Below are positions 12,807 to 23,675 of a stretch of 64,000 nt of DNA, piece after piece. The notes below the pieces were generated by a model, which was not told the origin of the DNA, made no database searches, and saw only the letters and a program-made list of their open reading frames with translations. The number at the start of each line of letters is the position of its first letter. The stretch's first letter is position 1. The position numbers and the translations under genes are program-made. Origin of the DNA: Paramecium octaurelia (lineage: Eukaryota; Ciliophora; Oligohymenophorea; Peniculida; Parameciidae); NCBI GenBank assembly GCA_905182995.1, contig CAJJDP010000087.1, positions 363,160 to 427,159 on the forward strand, in the 5' to 3' direction.

Positions 12807-14148
12807 TCACATTTCCATTAGATTATTTGATATTTCAACCCAAACTGTCTAATATTACTGGAAGGATGAAGTCATCAACTTCACCATCTTTTCCAAGTAC
12901 TCCTTGATTTATAAAGAAGTGTAATTAATAATCTAATCAACAGTTTGATAAGCTCTCTAATTGAAAGCTCCGTGTTGATTCTTCAATTGCAATTGCTATG
13001 CATTCTCCTTAAAATACTTGAATTAAATAAATTACAGTCTAGCACATGCATTAGAATGCAATTTGAGGATTTGATTTTATTTAATCTATTTTGAAATGAT
13101 CCAAAAAGCTTTCATCCAAATCCCACTTTACAACTTCTCCAGTTTGGTACAATTTCTCTTTTTTTAATTTTAATTGTTGAGAAAACTCCTAATACGAGTT
13201 CAGAGATTTCTCTCTCAAAATTAGTAGTTCTTTGAGAGGTTGTGTTTGATGATACTGAAATCTCTATTGTGGATAAATAGTCTCATTCAAGATCTTAATT
13301 TGATTAGACTCAAATTTCTAGGAAGATTCAAACAAGTCGTTCAGATTCTTATAGCAATCTTTAAGTCTAGTATTTTGAGCTTTTGATTCTCGAAATAGTT
13401 CCTTGTACACCTCAGTTAATTGAATTAAGGTTTGGTTTTTTTATTGCATCTATTTCATCAATTACTTGATTAACTTATATGCCTTTTTTTGAATAGGGGA
13501 TATGTTAGTTAAAAAGTAATCAGACTATTTAATAAAATTAGTGATTTATGAATTTATTCTAACGCTAACTTCACCACTCATACTTGAAAAATTAATCTAT
13601 TGATTATTTGTAAATTACTCTGCTGATAGAAATTCCTAAACAATTGTTAAATTTCTTATTTCGCTGTCTCCAAGGATGAAATTGAGAAACATTTGCAAAT
13701 GTCTTAACTGCTTAATATAGGTAAAATCCACAGGAGACTTCTTTTGATTCGGGATGTTGGGTACTGTAAAGTATTTATTCAAAGTAGTTTTGAGCTGAAT
13801 GAAGTCATCATATGTTCTCTTGACCACCCAATTAGTGGGTTTGGTTTCAATTTTAAAATAAACAGAAGTGTTCTTAAAAATGCCTTTTTAAATCTTCTCA
13901 TAACCAACAACTACAGCTTTTGCATCCTATATTTCTGTCAGAGCATTAGGGATAGTCTTGTTGCATTTTAAAATTGCAGCATAATCATTTTATGAATCCT
14001 AAAATTTCTTAACAAATTCGATTAATTCATCATAATCCCATTGTTCAAGATCGTGACGTTGATCAATGCTTTTTTGGAAGGCTTCAATGTTATACCCCTT
14101 TTCAATTATTTCCTTGACTAATAAATTCTGTTTCTATTACAAAGACAT
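12807..14148 (-). CDS. PX-domain sorting nexin-like protein
   Basis: About 440 residues. Residues ~60-170 form a PX domain: NTSVYFKIETKP, then WVVKRTYDDFIQLKTTLNKY, where the basic RxYxxF motif binds phosphatidylinositol 3-phosphate on endosomes, and LRHLQMFLNFILGD. The remainder is helical and charged, ending ...QYQTVWVEISNNLMEM, which could be a BAR-like membrane-curving region. ATG 14148 directly opens an acidic helical leader. It ends at TGA 12807-12809, 37 bp before the golgin start, in the same orientation. PX proteins and golgins both act in endosome-Golgi traffic, but shared control is not shown. The PX call is strong; the BAR call is an inference from length and helicity. Confidence 0.87.
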
Positions 14149-14185
14149 CTCTATTAAATATTTATTATTATTTATGTATTATTGA

Positions 14186-14716
14186 TCATTAGATTTACTT
14201 TCTCTCCTCCAACGATTTGGCATTTCCTAATCTAGAGAAGAATTTAAGAACTTCATCAACTAAAACAATATGTGCAGAATCTCCAATGATTAAATCCTAA
14301 ATTAAAACAAAAATTGTAAATCAATATTAGATGGATAATGGTACAGTGTTAAAAGATGTTCTCAAACAATCGAACATAGCAGATCATGCAATGGAGAGTC
14401 ATTGAACCAAATATAGCCAATATCGAATATGGATTGGCAAAAACTTCAACTTTCAATAATCATCCATCCTAGAAAGAGTTTAATACAATAAATATACTTC
14501 AGATAAGGCATTCAAGGCATTAAACATGTCAATAACAACCAAATAAGAAAGACTTAGAGTTGAAGCCTTTTATTTACCCCAAGAGAAATACAAGCATGAA
14601 TCCTTAGAGAAATCATATTTTTCAAAGTTAGCAACCTTGAATCCTTCCCAATGATGGCATTCAGCCCAATTTCTCAATTGATGGAATGTGACAACTGGAT
14701 GTCCATCTCCAAACAT
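14186..14716 (-). pseudogene. Decayed C-terminal fragment of a SERCA-type Ca2+-ATPase
   Basis: The minus strand reads like the last ~170 residues of an ER Ca2+-ATPase: GDGHPVVTFHQLRNWAEC, SLSYLVVIDMFNALNALSE, VFANPYSILAIFGSMTLHC and a terminal VDEVLKFFSRLG. Nothing upstream of 14716 encodes the pump body, so about four-fifths of the gene is missing. Inside the fragment a TGA replaces the expected Ser after ALSE-DG. An extra T in a TTTT run near 14348 shifts the frame. The last intron begins CTAAT where GTAAT is expected. Three lesions plus truncation make a functional protein unlikely. It lies between the sorting nexin start (14148) and the kinase end (14996). Confidence 0.85.
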
Positions 14717-14995
14717 CTATCACAAGTTCTTAACGTTAATTTTATATATCGTACCTTAACTAAAACATCTATTTATATACATACTAGTTATCAATATTTA
14801 TTTACTCTTATTGTTTGTTTCAGATAATATTTATATTATTTGTTAACATAATATTGTATGTAAATGAAATTATAAGAATTAAAATAAGTCTAAAGTTAAA
14901 TAATCTAAATTTAGCCTATTTATACTTAATAATGTAATATCAAACATATTAAATTTCATAACAAATAAAATCACAATATAAATTGTTTCTCTATT

Positions 14996-16160
14996 TCAAG
15001 AGCAATATTTTTTTTCAACCCTGAAAGCAGGATTGTTTTAATCCAAAGCAGAACTTTTAACCTTTTTTGGATATTAATCTAGAGTTCCCTAACTTATGTT
15101 ACCTTTTTTCTCAGATGGCTCAATATCTTGAGATTTTGCAGTAAACTTAGAACTGGAGAAATGAGTAGAATCTGATACAACACTAAATCTGGTTGATTCT
15201 TAAGCACTTGACCTACACTTAATTGGAGTTAGTTAAAGAAAACTGGAATTATTTTTACACCTTAGCATCTTGATTACCCAGTTCGAATTCAAGACTTACT
15301 AGATATTAATTCGTTTTTAATGTGCTAGCATTTGTTGCAGCAACAATAGGCACTCTTTAGATACAGTTTCATTGAATTTGATTGGTTATTTACTACATAT
15401 TTTTTCATACAACTCCTCTTTTTATTTGGCTCTAAATAACAATTCACCATGCAACATATACTGTAAATTATTAAGGAATTTAGCTTACATATAAAAGAAC
15501 TCCCAAGGCCCAGATGTCAACTCCTTTGTCATGAATCTCCTTTCTTATGACTTCAGGTGGCATGTATTCAGTTGTACCACATATGCAAGGCTTAGCTTTA
15601 CCACCATTTGGCAAAAAGGTTGACCAATTAAAATCACAAACTTTCACATCGCTATTTTACAATAAGATATTATCAGCCTTTATGTCTCTATGAACGATGT
15701 CTTTTTCATGCAAATAGAGGATAGCTTGTGCTATTTGGTAGAAATAATGGAATGCATCTTCTTCAGTTAATTTATTTCTTTTTCTAATAAGATCGTTTAA
15801 GGTTCCATGTTTGCAGTACTCTAACACTATATAGATATTATCTCTGTCTTCGAAATGTTCGATGTATTCCACGATATTTTTATGTTTGCATCCTTGTAAA
15901 TAATTTAATTCATTTAATATGTGCTAAGTGGCAAAGATTTGTTTCATATAACTTTTTGATATCTATATATTCCATATAAGTACTATTTTTATTGCAAACT
16001 TCTTTTTAATCGCATGATTTAATGCCAGTTTAACTTTACCATATGTTCCACTTCCTAACTCAATTTGCAGAACTTCATACTAATCCTTAAGTAATTTCTT
16101 TTGAGTTGGAGGTGCATAGGACTGTGGTTTGGGTGGCAAGTTATAGTAATATTAATTCAT
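14996..16160 (-). CDS. Aurora-like protein kinase with DFN in place of DFG
   Basis: Kinase domain in order: LGSGTYGKVKLA (Gly loop), FAIKI (Lys), EYIEHFEDRDNIYIVLEYC, the catalytic loop VHRDIKADNILL, KVCDFNWST, CGTTEYMPPEVI, DIWALGVLLY and LHGELLF. The metal-binding DFG reads Asp-Phe-Asn; Lys, HRD and the Asp are kept, so activity is possible. The DFxW and CGT-EY-PEV pattern groups it with the kinase at 1-681. Introns: 15963-15983 (21 nt) after FAIKI and a 28-nt one after GVLLY. A Ser-rich tail of ~130 residues follows the domain. ATG 16160; end TGA 14996-14998. It diverges from RAD23 at 16364. Confidence 0.9.
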
Positions 16161-16363
16161 TTAAAATGAAAATAAACAAAAATAAATATTAAGTTGATGA
16201 ATGAAAATACCAATTCTATTTAATTTATTCATTTTAATTAAACTAAATAATGACTTCAATAAAACTCATAGAACTCTTACTGATTTATATATATTTCTAT
16301 TTGATTCAACAAATCAAGGTATTCAAAATTTAAGTAGTATTATTATATTAATAAATTTAATTT

Positions 16364-17460
16364 ATGAAAATAATTATCAAAACCTTAAGTGGATAAACCT
16401 TTGATATTGAAGTACAACCAACAGAAACAGTAACTCTGATTTACAAATTAGGTTCTAAACATCAAAGAAAAAATTGAATAGAATAAATAATTCGAAATAG
16501 CCTAATAAAAACTTTTAAGAAAAGGAACTCTTTTGCAAAATGAATAAACTGTTGCTGAATTGGGACTTTAGGAAAAAGACTTTCTGGTAGTCATGGTCAA
16601 CGTCAAAGTAACTAATTCAACTACATAAATCTAGAAAGGACCTCCTCAACAACAGCCTGTTTAATAATAAGTGCAATAGCCACCATAGTAACCACAACCA
16701 GTCTAAGCATAATAACCAATATAAGCGCCTAAGCCACTCGTTGCTCCTGCTCCATAAAATTTGGTGACTGGCTCCGAATATGATGCAGCCATTCAAAATT
16801 TGATTTAAATGGGATTTGCTAAATCTGAATGCGAAGCAGCTATGAAGGCAGCCTTTAACAATCCGGATAGAGCTATCGAATATCTACTAAATGTAATTTA
16901 ACATTATGCTATTGAAGGGTATTCCTGTAGTTAATCAGCCACCTCCACCTCCATAGACTTAAAATGAAAATCAGGAACACCAAAATGCATTTTAATAATT
17001 GAGAGATTAATTTATTTAAAATCCAGAGGCAATCCTTTAGTTGCTGCCACAATTACAATAAACAAATCCCTAATTATATTAGGTATTTAAAATATTTGAG
17101 TTTGAATAGTAAATTTAACAGAATCCTGAGGCTTTGGTTTAGTTAATTTTGGGCGGTCATCAGGGAGGAGAAGATGAAATAGAGACCGAGATAAATTAGG
17201 AGGATGAATAGCAACTCAATTAGTTAATCATGATGGGCTTTACTAAGGAGGATGCGCTCGAAGGATTTTTGGCTTGTGATAAAAATGTGGAGACTGCAGC
17301 ATCGTATTTATTTGAGAAACAAGCAAGGGGGGACCTATTAAGTATCAAATCGCATTTATATGAAGGTCAACACTATGAGAGAGAGGAGAACAATCCTGAC
17401 AATTATCACGACGAAGGGGATGAAGGAGAAGATGATAATGATGATGATTAATATTTATGA
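16364..17460 (+). CDS. RAD23: RAD23 ubiquitin receptor / UV-excision repair protein
   Basis: Shuttle receptor that carries ubiquitinated proteins to the proteasome and stabilises the XPC/Rad4 repair factor. Domains in order: N-terminal ubiquitin-like (MKIIIKTLSGQTFDIEVQP...), a Gln/Pro-rich linker, UBA1 (IQNLIQMGFAKSECEAAMKA), the XPC-binding domain (LRDQFIQNPEAILQLLPQL...NPEALVQLI), UBA2 (LNQLIMMGFTKEDALEGF) and an acidic tail. Introns 16430-16451 (22 nt), 16893-16917 (25 nt) and 17083-17109 (27 nt). The full domain order is that of RAD23 and excludes ubiquilin. It ends at TGA 17458-17460, two bases from the stop of the convergent gene at 17463. Confidence 0.95.
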
Positions 17461-17462
17461 AT

Positions 17463-19409
17463 TCATATTATTAAATCATTTAGACCACCATACTTCTTCG
17501 GAATTACTGATATATCAATGTCTCTTGTTAGGACTTCTAGTATTTCTTTTTGGTCTTTCCCAGCAAAAGCCATTTTCTCTAAAGTCCTCTTTGGTAGAAA
17601 TTTCTTCACTATGTTGTATATCGATTTAGCCAGCCAGTCAGTATTTATCACAATATTCCTTATCTGTCGTTCTGGATACTTCATAAAAACGTATGTCATC
17701 AGAGCTTTTATCAGATCCAAGCTAACATTTTTTCTACTCAAGTTAAAGCAATCAATTATTAAGATTTAACAATCAATATGTCCTCTCATACTGTTATACA
17801 TTATTACACATGATTTATTACTTACTAATGTTATGTTCCATCAAACAGCAAAAATATTCAATAAAAGTTTCAATCGTTGGATTAGGTTCCTTATATTCAT
17901 CAGGCAATAGATTTTCAGCTCTTATGTAGAATATTGGATGTCCCACCTATTCGCATAACCATCAAACATTACTTTGCCTTCCCCCAGCATGATCAAGATA
18001 TTCTATTTTCTAAAGTAGTCGTACTTCTCCTTTCGATGGTCATAAGAGTTGATATTGTTTTATTTTCTCCATTCTAAAATATCAGTAAGCATCTTTTCAG
18101 ATGCACTTAAATCAAATTGTCTTGCTTAGAGGTGACGAATCAATGCATTATCATTCAATGCCAAATTTTTCATTTTGACTCTGAATTGATTCAAGATTTC
18201 CTTTTCCTTATCCTACATTATTTTATTACTGGTTCAATACGTTCAATTAAGTAAATCGTAAATGTTTCTCTTCATTTTGCAAGGCAGGATGGTTCCTGTT
18301 AGGGTTGACATCCTAAAATCCCAGACGATCGTTAGGTTGAAAATACATTTCTAAACCATTAACATTATTTTGCTGTTGCTTATTATTTTATGTCACTTAC
18401 ACGACTTCAGATTTCTCTTGAATTTTATCAATTATCTAATTAACTAATGTAATTAAATAACTACATGATCATATTCATAGTTTATTATTTGGTGATTGAT
18501 TATATACTCTTTGGCAAATTTATGCATCAATTTATCATTAGACTTCTTAAGAACAATAATAATCTGACATTGTGTCTAATTGGAATGTCGATCATTTTCA
18601 AATAATTAGAAGTTAATCTACTTTATTTAAGAATATCTTACTGTTAGCAATTGAGAATTTAATACATTTCTTTAGATTATAAAATAACTGGACTTCATTT
18701 ATTATTTTCTTTAGTAAGTGAAATGAATATGAGTTTGATGTCTATGCTTTTTTTATTTCCGACAACTCAGAGAGTATTATTGAGAATATTGATTTGAATT
18801 TATGGTTTAATGATTCTTTAAGCCTGGCTAAAAATATATCAAATTGTTTTCATTCATAAATATTTTCTTAACCATTTTCATAGATTTCGCAATGGTCCAT
18901 TCACCCTTCAGAAAATGAAATTTGCTATCATCTGAATAATACAATCGAAGTTTATCATAGATCTTGTGCAGTTTCCAATTTTAATGTTATTATAAAAGTT
19001 CAATTTCATCATTAGCCTCATCCTCAATTGTTGTATGCAATGTATGATGACTAATCAAAGCTGGTTATGCATCTAATAGCTTCTTTTGTAAGAAATATAA
19101 TTACTATTGATAGCTTAAGTTGAGCAACCCACTCCTCCGCATCCTTCAATGAAATAGCTCTGTATACTGTTGAGTATTCCCTGTGAATCAAGGTGAAATA
19201 AAACAGTTCATCTACCTTTTCTGGGCCTTCCACTTTGGCTTATTCCAAAGTAATAACTTCGATTGGAGAATGTGACTGAAACTTGTATTAATTTTTACCT
19301 AATCATTTTCAAATTTAAAGAAGTGCTTATGATCCAAATAGTAATAATTAGAAATCCAAAACAATTATTTGGTTTAAAGATAACCATGTTTATACGAGTA
19401 TTGATTCAT
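17463..19409 (-). CDS. PH domain + CRAL-TRIO (Sec14-like) lipid-binding protein
   Basis: The N-terminal ~100 residues form a PH domain (HGYLQTKQLFWISNYYYLD ... RAISLKDAEEWVAQLK; the Trp in the last helix is typical). The C-terminal half is a CRAL-TRIO lobe: GHPIFYIRAENLLP, MRGHIDCQILIIDCFNLS, VINTDWLAKSIYNIVKKFL and the terminal IPKKYGGLND. Such proteins bind phosphoinositides at membranes and move or present phosphatidylinositol or other lipids. Introns include 23 nt after the first PH strands, 22 nt after LKLSI and 35 nt before MRGHID. ATG 19409; end TGA 17463-17465. It converges on RAD23 with a 2-bp gap, so the 3' untranslated ends must overlap or be nearly absent. Confidence 0.87.
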
Positions 19410-19794
19410 TAATTTTATTATTACAATTTCTAATAAATGAAAAAAACCATTTTCATATAATTATAACTTAATAAAGAATAATCCTTAATTCTTAAACATT
19501 TCATACTCCAGAGAGCTTGATAGAAAATGCGAGAGATATCTAAGGAATTTCTATTACCACAACAATACGGACTAAAATGATTCTTATAAACACTTTCAAT
19601 TCTTATTTTCCATTAAATAGAATCATATTAATATAGCTTTACTAAAGGTGCTATGTTGAGATCTAACAGATAATAAGGTTTAAAGCATATCGATAGGTAC
19701 AGTTCTAATAAGCGATCACTATACCAATAAAAATATGTAATATCAAATAAAAATACAGTCTTTTAATATATCAATATACAACATGTAACAGATA
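19410..19794. other. AT-rich intergenic stretch, no gene seen
   Basis: Frames here break at TGA within short distances and show no family motif. It holds the upstream region of the PH-CRAL-TRIO gene and the 3' flank of the costars gene. I see no repeat or RNA-like structure. Confidence 0.4.
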
Positions 19795-20090
19795 TCATTT
19801 CAAAATGATGTCAACATTGTCATGAGCACCTTTTAAAAGCATTTAACCTTAAAAGTCAAGGACATTCTACTTTTTGGCCGCTCTCAATGTACCAACAAGA
19901 GCCATAGAATATTGATATAGAATACTTCATAGTATTGTTATGTTTTCTCGTCATTGAATAACACTCCGAATTTAACAACGTATTTTCCTTCTGCATTCTT
20001 TGTACCCAAGCGTTAAATATCCTTCTTTAACTCCTCAATTTCCTCTTAAATTTTTTCTTACATTAAATATTATTTAATTAGAATACTCAT
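19795..20090 (-). CDS. Costars-family protein (ABRACL-like) with a non-canonical intron end
   Basis: A ~90-residue protein matching the costars family, small actin-related regulators. Motifs: EEIEELKKDIQRLGTKNAEG, YVVKFGVLFNDEKTQQYYE, ALVGTLRAAKKQ and MLLKGAHDNVDIILK at the C-terminus. The two halves lie in different frames. Removing 23 nt between YYE and ALVG restores the family sequence exactly, but the segment begins GT and ends TG, not AG. Reading through gives a stop after ~10 wrong residues. Either the acceptor is mutated (nearby CTATAG to CTATG would explain it), splicing is unusual, or this is a recent pseudogene. ATG 20090; end TGA 19795-19797. Confidence 0.78.
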
Positions 20091-20847
20091 TTCGAAGAAA
20101 ATAACTGAGCGATTACATAAGATAATAACAATAACGATATAATTTAATTAATGATTCTTTTATAAAGAAAATCAAAAGTAATGAAAAATTATAATTCTCA
20201 ATATGAAGATTTATTATTTTACTATCTGGTTAAAAAAATACATTATGGTAATTAAGAATGTTGCTGATTAGACTTAGTTGTAGTAAATTATGTGTTTTCT
20301 GTGGTCTGAATATATAAGAACTTAAAGAATACCTCCTAATCAAGGATTTCAGACATCAAGATTCTAATGTCTTAAAGAGTGGGTACTCTAAATTATAATA
20401 TTGAGTTACAATTCATAATTTGGTAAACTAGAATTGTATGAGAAAAAAGTCATAAAGAACATTCTAACTATTAAATTTGAGAATATTAAAGAGCCAATTC
20501 AACTGATAATCTAATTTTATATTTATACTTCAATCTGTAAATTCAATTCATATGCAAATTAGATCCAAATACCCTCCAATGAACAATCAAATAATAATAG
20601 GCTTGTGAATTAAGAGAGAAAAATAAAAAATTATTTCTGGTCTCTGCTATTATATTATCTTCCATTAATAATTAACACTTATTTTAAATACTAAGGGACA
20701 GTCTTATTCTCTTTGAATTAATTTACTGTAGATCCAATAATATTATTATATAATTAATTCAATATAATCAATTTAATTTATTTCTAGTTAGAGTTTGCAT
20801 CATTTATTTTTACGACTAAGACATCATCCCTTTGGTTAACTACGATA
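20091..20847. other. AT-rich intergenic stretch with one long but doubtful open frame
   Basis: A plus-strand frame is open from ATG 20245 to TGA 20998, 252 codons. It has no recognisable motif, is rich in Ile, Leu, Tyr and Asn, and its last ~150 bases run antisense inside the better supported gene at 20848-21432. I do not call it a gene. Nothing else is evident. Confidence 0.35.
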
Positions 20848-21432
20848 TCAGTTGCTTATTATATGTGCATAATATACTTGCTGTTCTTAATTAATTCTTT
20901 TATTTTCGATGCATTCAGCTAGCATTGCTTTGATGCACCTCCAGATTTATTTAAGATTAGGCATTTGATCTGCCGAAAAATAGTCAGGAGGGGAGCATGA
21001 CACTACTAGGTCTTTTAAACAGGAAATAAATTTATTTTGTTCCTTGAGTTTGAGTTTCTGTTCGTTTATTTTGATTAGGCAGAGTGAATGCAATTTGGGT
21101 TCAAATATATTTTCCTTGTTTATCACTCCAATCTCATTAAAGACTTATGACACAAATGTTTATAGTCTTTGTACGTTTGCATAATTTGCAATCATCTTTT
21201 CAAGTACTTCAACTTGATGTTGCAGCTTTTGGATTTATTCTTCCTGTTTCTTGATTAATTCATTCTAATCATTGTTGAGGGAAACTTCATGCACTGAAGA
21301 GTAATTCATGTTCTGAAATTGCAACATATCTATGTCCTCTGATTTAGAACTCTTGTGCTATCGAAATGGATGAAGACGGGGAGATTATAATGTTTTAAAA
21401 GAGTCATAGTTATCGTATGTTTTACATCTCAT
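20848..21432 (-). CDS. Unknown 194-residue protein with coiled coil
   Basis: An uninterrupted frame from ATG 21432 to TGA 20848-20850. The first ~50 residues are polar (SPRLHPFRQHKSSKSED). Residues ~60-110 form a coiled coil (KKQEEQIQKLQHQVEVLEKM). The remainder is helical with scattered Cys residues and a short Pro pair (SCSPPDYFS). I recognise no family. GC content and codon use resemble neighbouring genes, and heptad spacing makes coding likely. It diverges from the RNA-binding protein at 21601, 168 bp away. Confidence 0.7.
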
Positions 21433-21600
21433 TTTGAATTATTGAATTTAAAACTATTTGTTATTTTTATTATTATTTTAACAATTTAAATTATCATAAA
21501 AAAACCACAATAAAAGAATATTTTTGATATATGTGACCCAGTGTTCATAATCTAATTTTGCATCTTTATTTGTATTAATTTAATTTTTAATTAAATTATA

Positions 21601-23596
21601 ATGTCACGGCTAATTGTGAAGAATATCCCAAATTTGATTACAGAAGCCCAATTAAAGACAATATTTGAAAAAAAGGGTGAAGTCTCCGATGTTAAAGTTA
21701 TTTTTAAAGGCAATAAGAATAGAAGGTTCTGTTTCATAGGCTACAAGAATGAATCAGATGCAATCAAAGCAAAAGAACATTTCGATAAAACATTCGTCAT
21801 GATGTCCAAAATATCAGTTGATTTTGCTAAGACAGTCGATGATCCAGCCCTCCCAAGAGCCTGGTCAAGACATACTCCAGGATCATCAGCATTTCAAAAA
21901 GTTCACAAAAGCGAAGAACCACCAGTCACAAAAAAAGTAAAATAAAATAAAGAAGACCAATAAGAGTAAGAAGAACCTAAGAATGAAGTAAAATCAAAGA
22001 AATTCCAAGAGTTCTTAGAATTGATGAAAACTAATAAGAAATCTAATTAGGAGATATCGTGGAATGATAATGTGAATAATTAAGTTGACGAAATCTTTGA
22101 AAAGATCGAAAAGGAAAAGCCTAAAGTTGTTCAATAACCCAAAACAAGCACCCCAGCAAATGTAAATGAAAGAAGACTATATGTTACTAACATCCCATAC
22201 ACAAGTACAGAATAAGAATTAAAGACTGTATTTGAAAAGTATGGTACTGTTTCTAGTTTAAAGATACCAAAATAAAGAGGAGGGTCACTTTCTGGTTTTT
22301 GCTTTGTGGAATATCAATTACCAGAAGAAGCAATCAGGGCATTTAGTGAATTAGATAATAAGATTGTATTGGGAAGGATTTTTCATGTTAGACCTGCATT
22401 TAAGGATGACAAGGAAGAACAATTAAAATAAGAATAATAAATGAATTAAGAGAAGATGATTGGAGAAGAAAAATCATCATATAAGAAATTTAAGAAACAA
22501 TAAATGCTTGAGAGACTCAATGATACTACATCATGGAACACATTATTCTTAAATCCTAATACCATAATTGAGGGCATTTCTAAGAAGTACTCTTTGGATA
22601 AAAAGGAAATCTTATCAGAAGAAAATGATGACATGGCTGTTAAAATGGCTCAAATGGAAACCTAAGTTATCAAAGAAACTAAAGATTGGCTTAAGAGCAT
22701 TGGTTTGAACATTGATTTTTTGAAAGTTGAAAAGAATCAATGTGAAAGATCAAACATTACTATATTTGTTAAGAATATTCAATTTAGAGTTAATGAAACA
22801 GACTTAAATGAACTATTTTCAAGATATGGCTAAGTCAATAAAGTTTTCCTTGCTCCAAATAGATCAATTGGTATTATTACTATGTAAGATGACAAGTAGG
22901 CTAACAATGCTTTTACTAATTTATAAAATTATAAATTTAAGGGATGCATCTTGTATTTAGAGTGGGCTCCAACCACTCTGATGGGAGAAACTAATAAAAC
23001 TAATGAAGTCAATCAATAAGTTGAAGAACAAGAAAATGAGTTAACTCGTATTCTTTATGTCAAGAATCTTAATTTTAGTACAACAGAAAAAAACTTACTT
23101 AAATTTATGTCCTCTAAGGTCAATGACATCAAGAAAGTGACAATTATTAATAAGGAAGGAGTCTCCTAAGGTTATGGATTTATTGAATTTGATAAACCAG
23201 AGTCTGCCCAAAAGGTATTACGTTTAAATAATTTGATTTTGGATGATCATTTACTGTAACTAAGTTAAAGTAAACCAAAACCCAAATAAGGTATGAATTA
23301 GTTATATTTTAATAGATTTGAATAAAAGAAAATAAAAACAAGAAATTGAACCTACAAACAAACTTTTAATCAAAAACTTACCTTTTGAAGCCAATGCCTA
23401 GGAATTGAGGAGATTAATTAAATAATATGGAGAACTGAAAAAATTAAGGCTTCCTAAAAAACTTGATGGAAGCATCAGAGGTTTTGCATTTGCAGAATTT
23501 CTCAATAACGAAGAAGCATAAAACGCAGCTGAGTCATTATAGAGTACTCACTTCTATGGAAGAAGATTAGTTATTGAATATTCAAAAGAGGAGTGA
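21601..23596 (+). CDS. MRD1: Multi-RRM pre-rRNA processing factor (MRD1/RBM19 type)
   Basis: About 657 residues with five RNA-recognition motifs. RRM1 starts at residue 2 ([26 protein letters not shown]) and is followed by [11 protein letters not shown]. Then RRM2 ([26 protein letters not shown]), RRM3 ([17 protein letters not shown]), RRM4 ([25 protein letters not shown]) and RRM5 ([24 protein letters not shown]). This order, with RRM1 at the extreme N-terminus, matches Mrd1/RBM19, a nucleolar factor needed for small-subunit rRNA processing. The usual family has five or six RRMs. One intron at 23291-23315 (25 nt) joins RRM4 to RRM5. It ends at TGA 23594-23596. Confidence 0.92.
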
Positions 23597-23675
23597 GATT
23601 ATTTTCTTGTATATTATATGTATAATAAAAGAAAAATGTTTTTTAAATTGAGGAATAAACTTTGTTATTCATCAT

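Noticed and set aside
20245-21000. 252-codon plus-strand open frame
   Set aside because: No motif, AT-driven composition, and its last 150 bases are antisense within a better supported coiled-coil gene. With a single stop codon, such frames arise by chance in AT-rich DNA.
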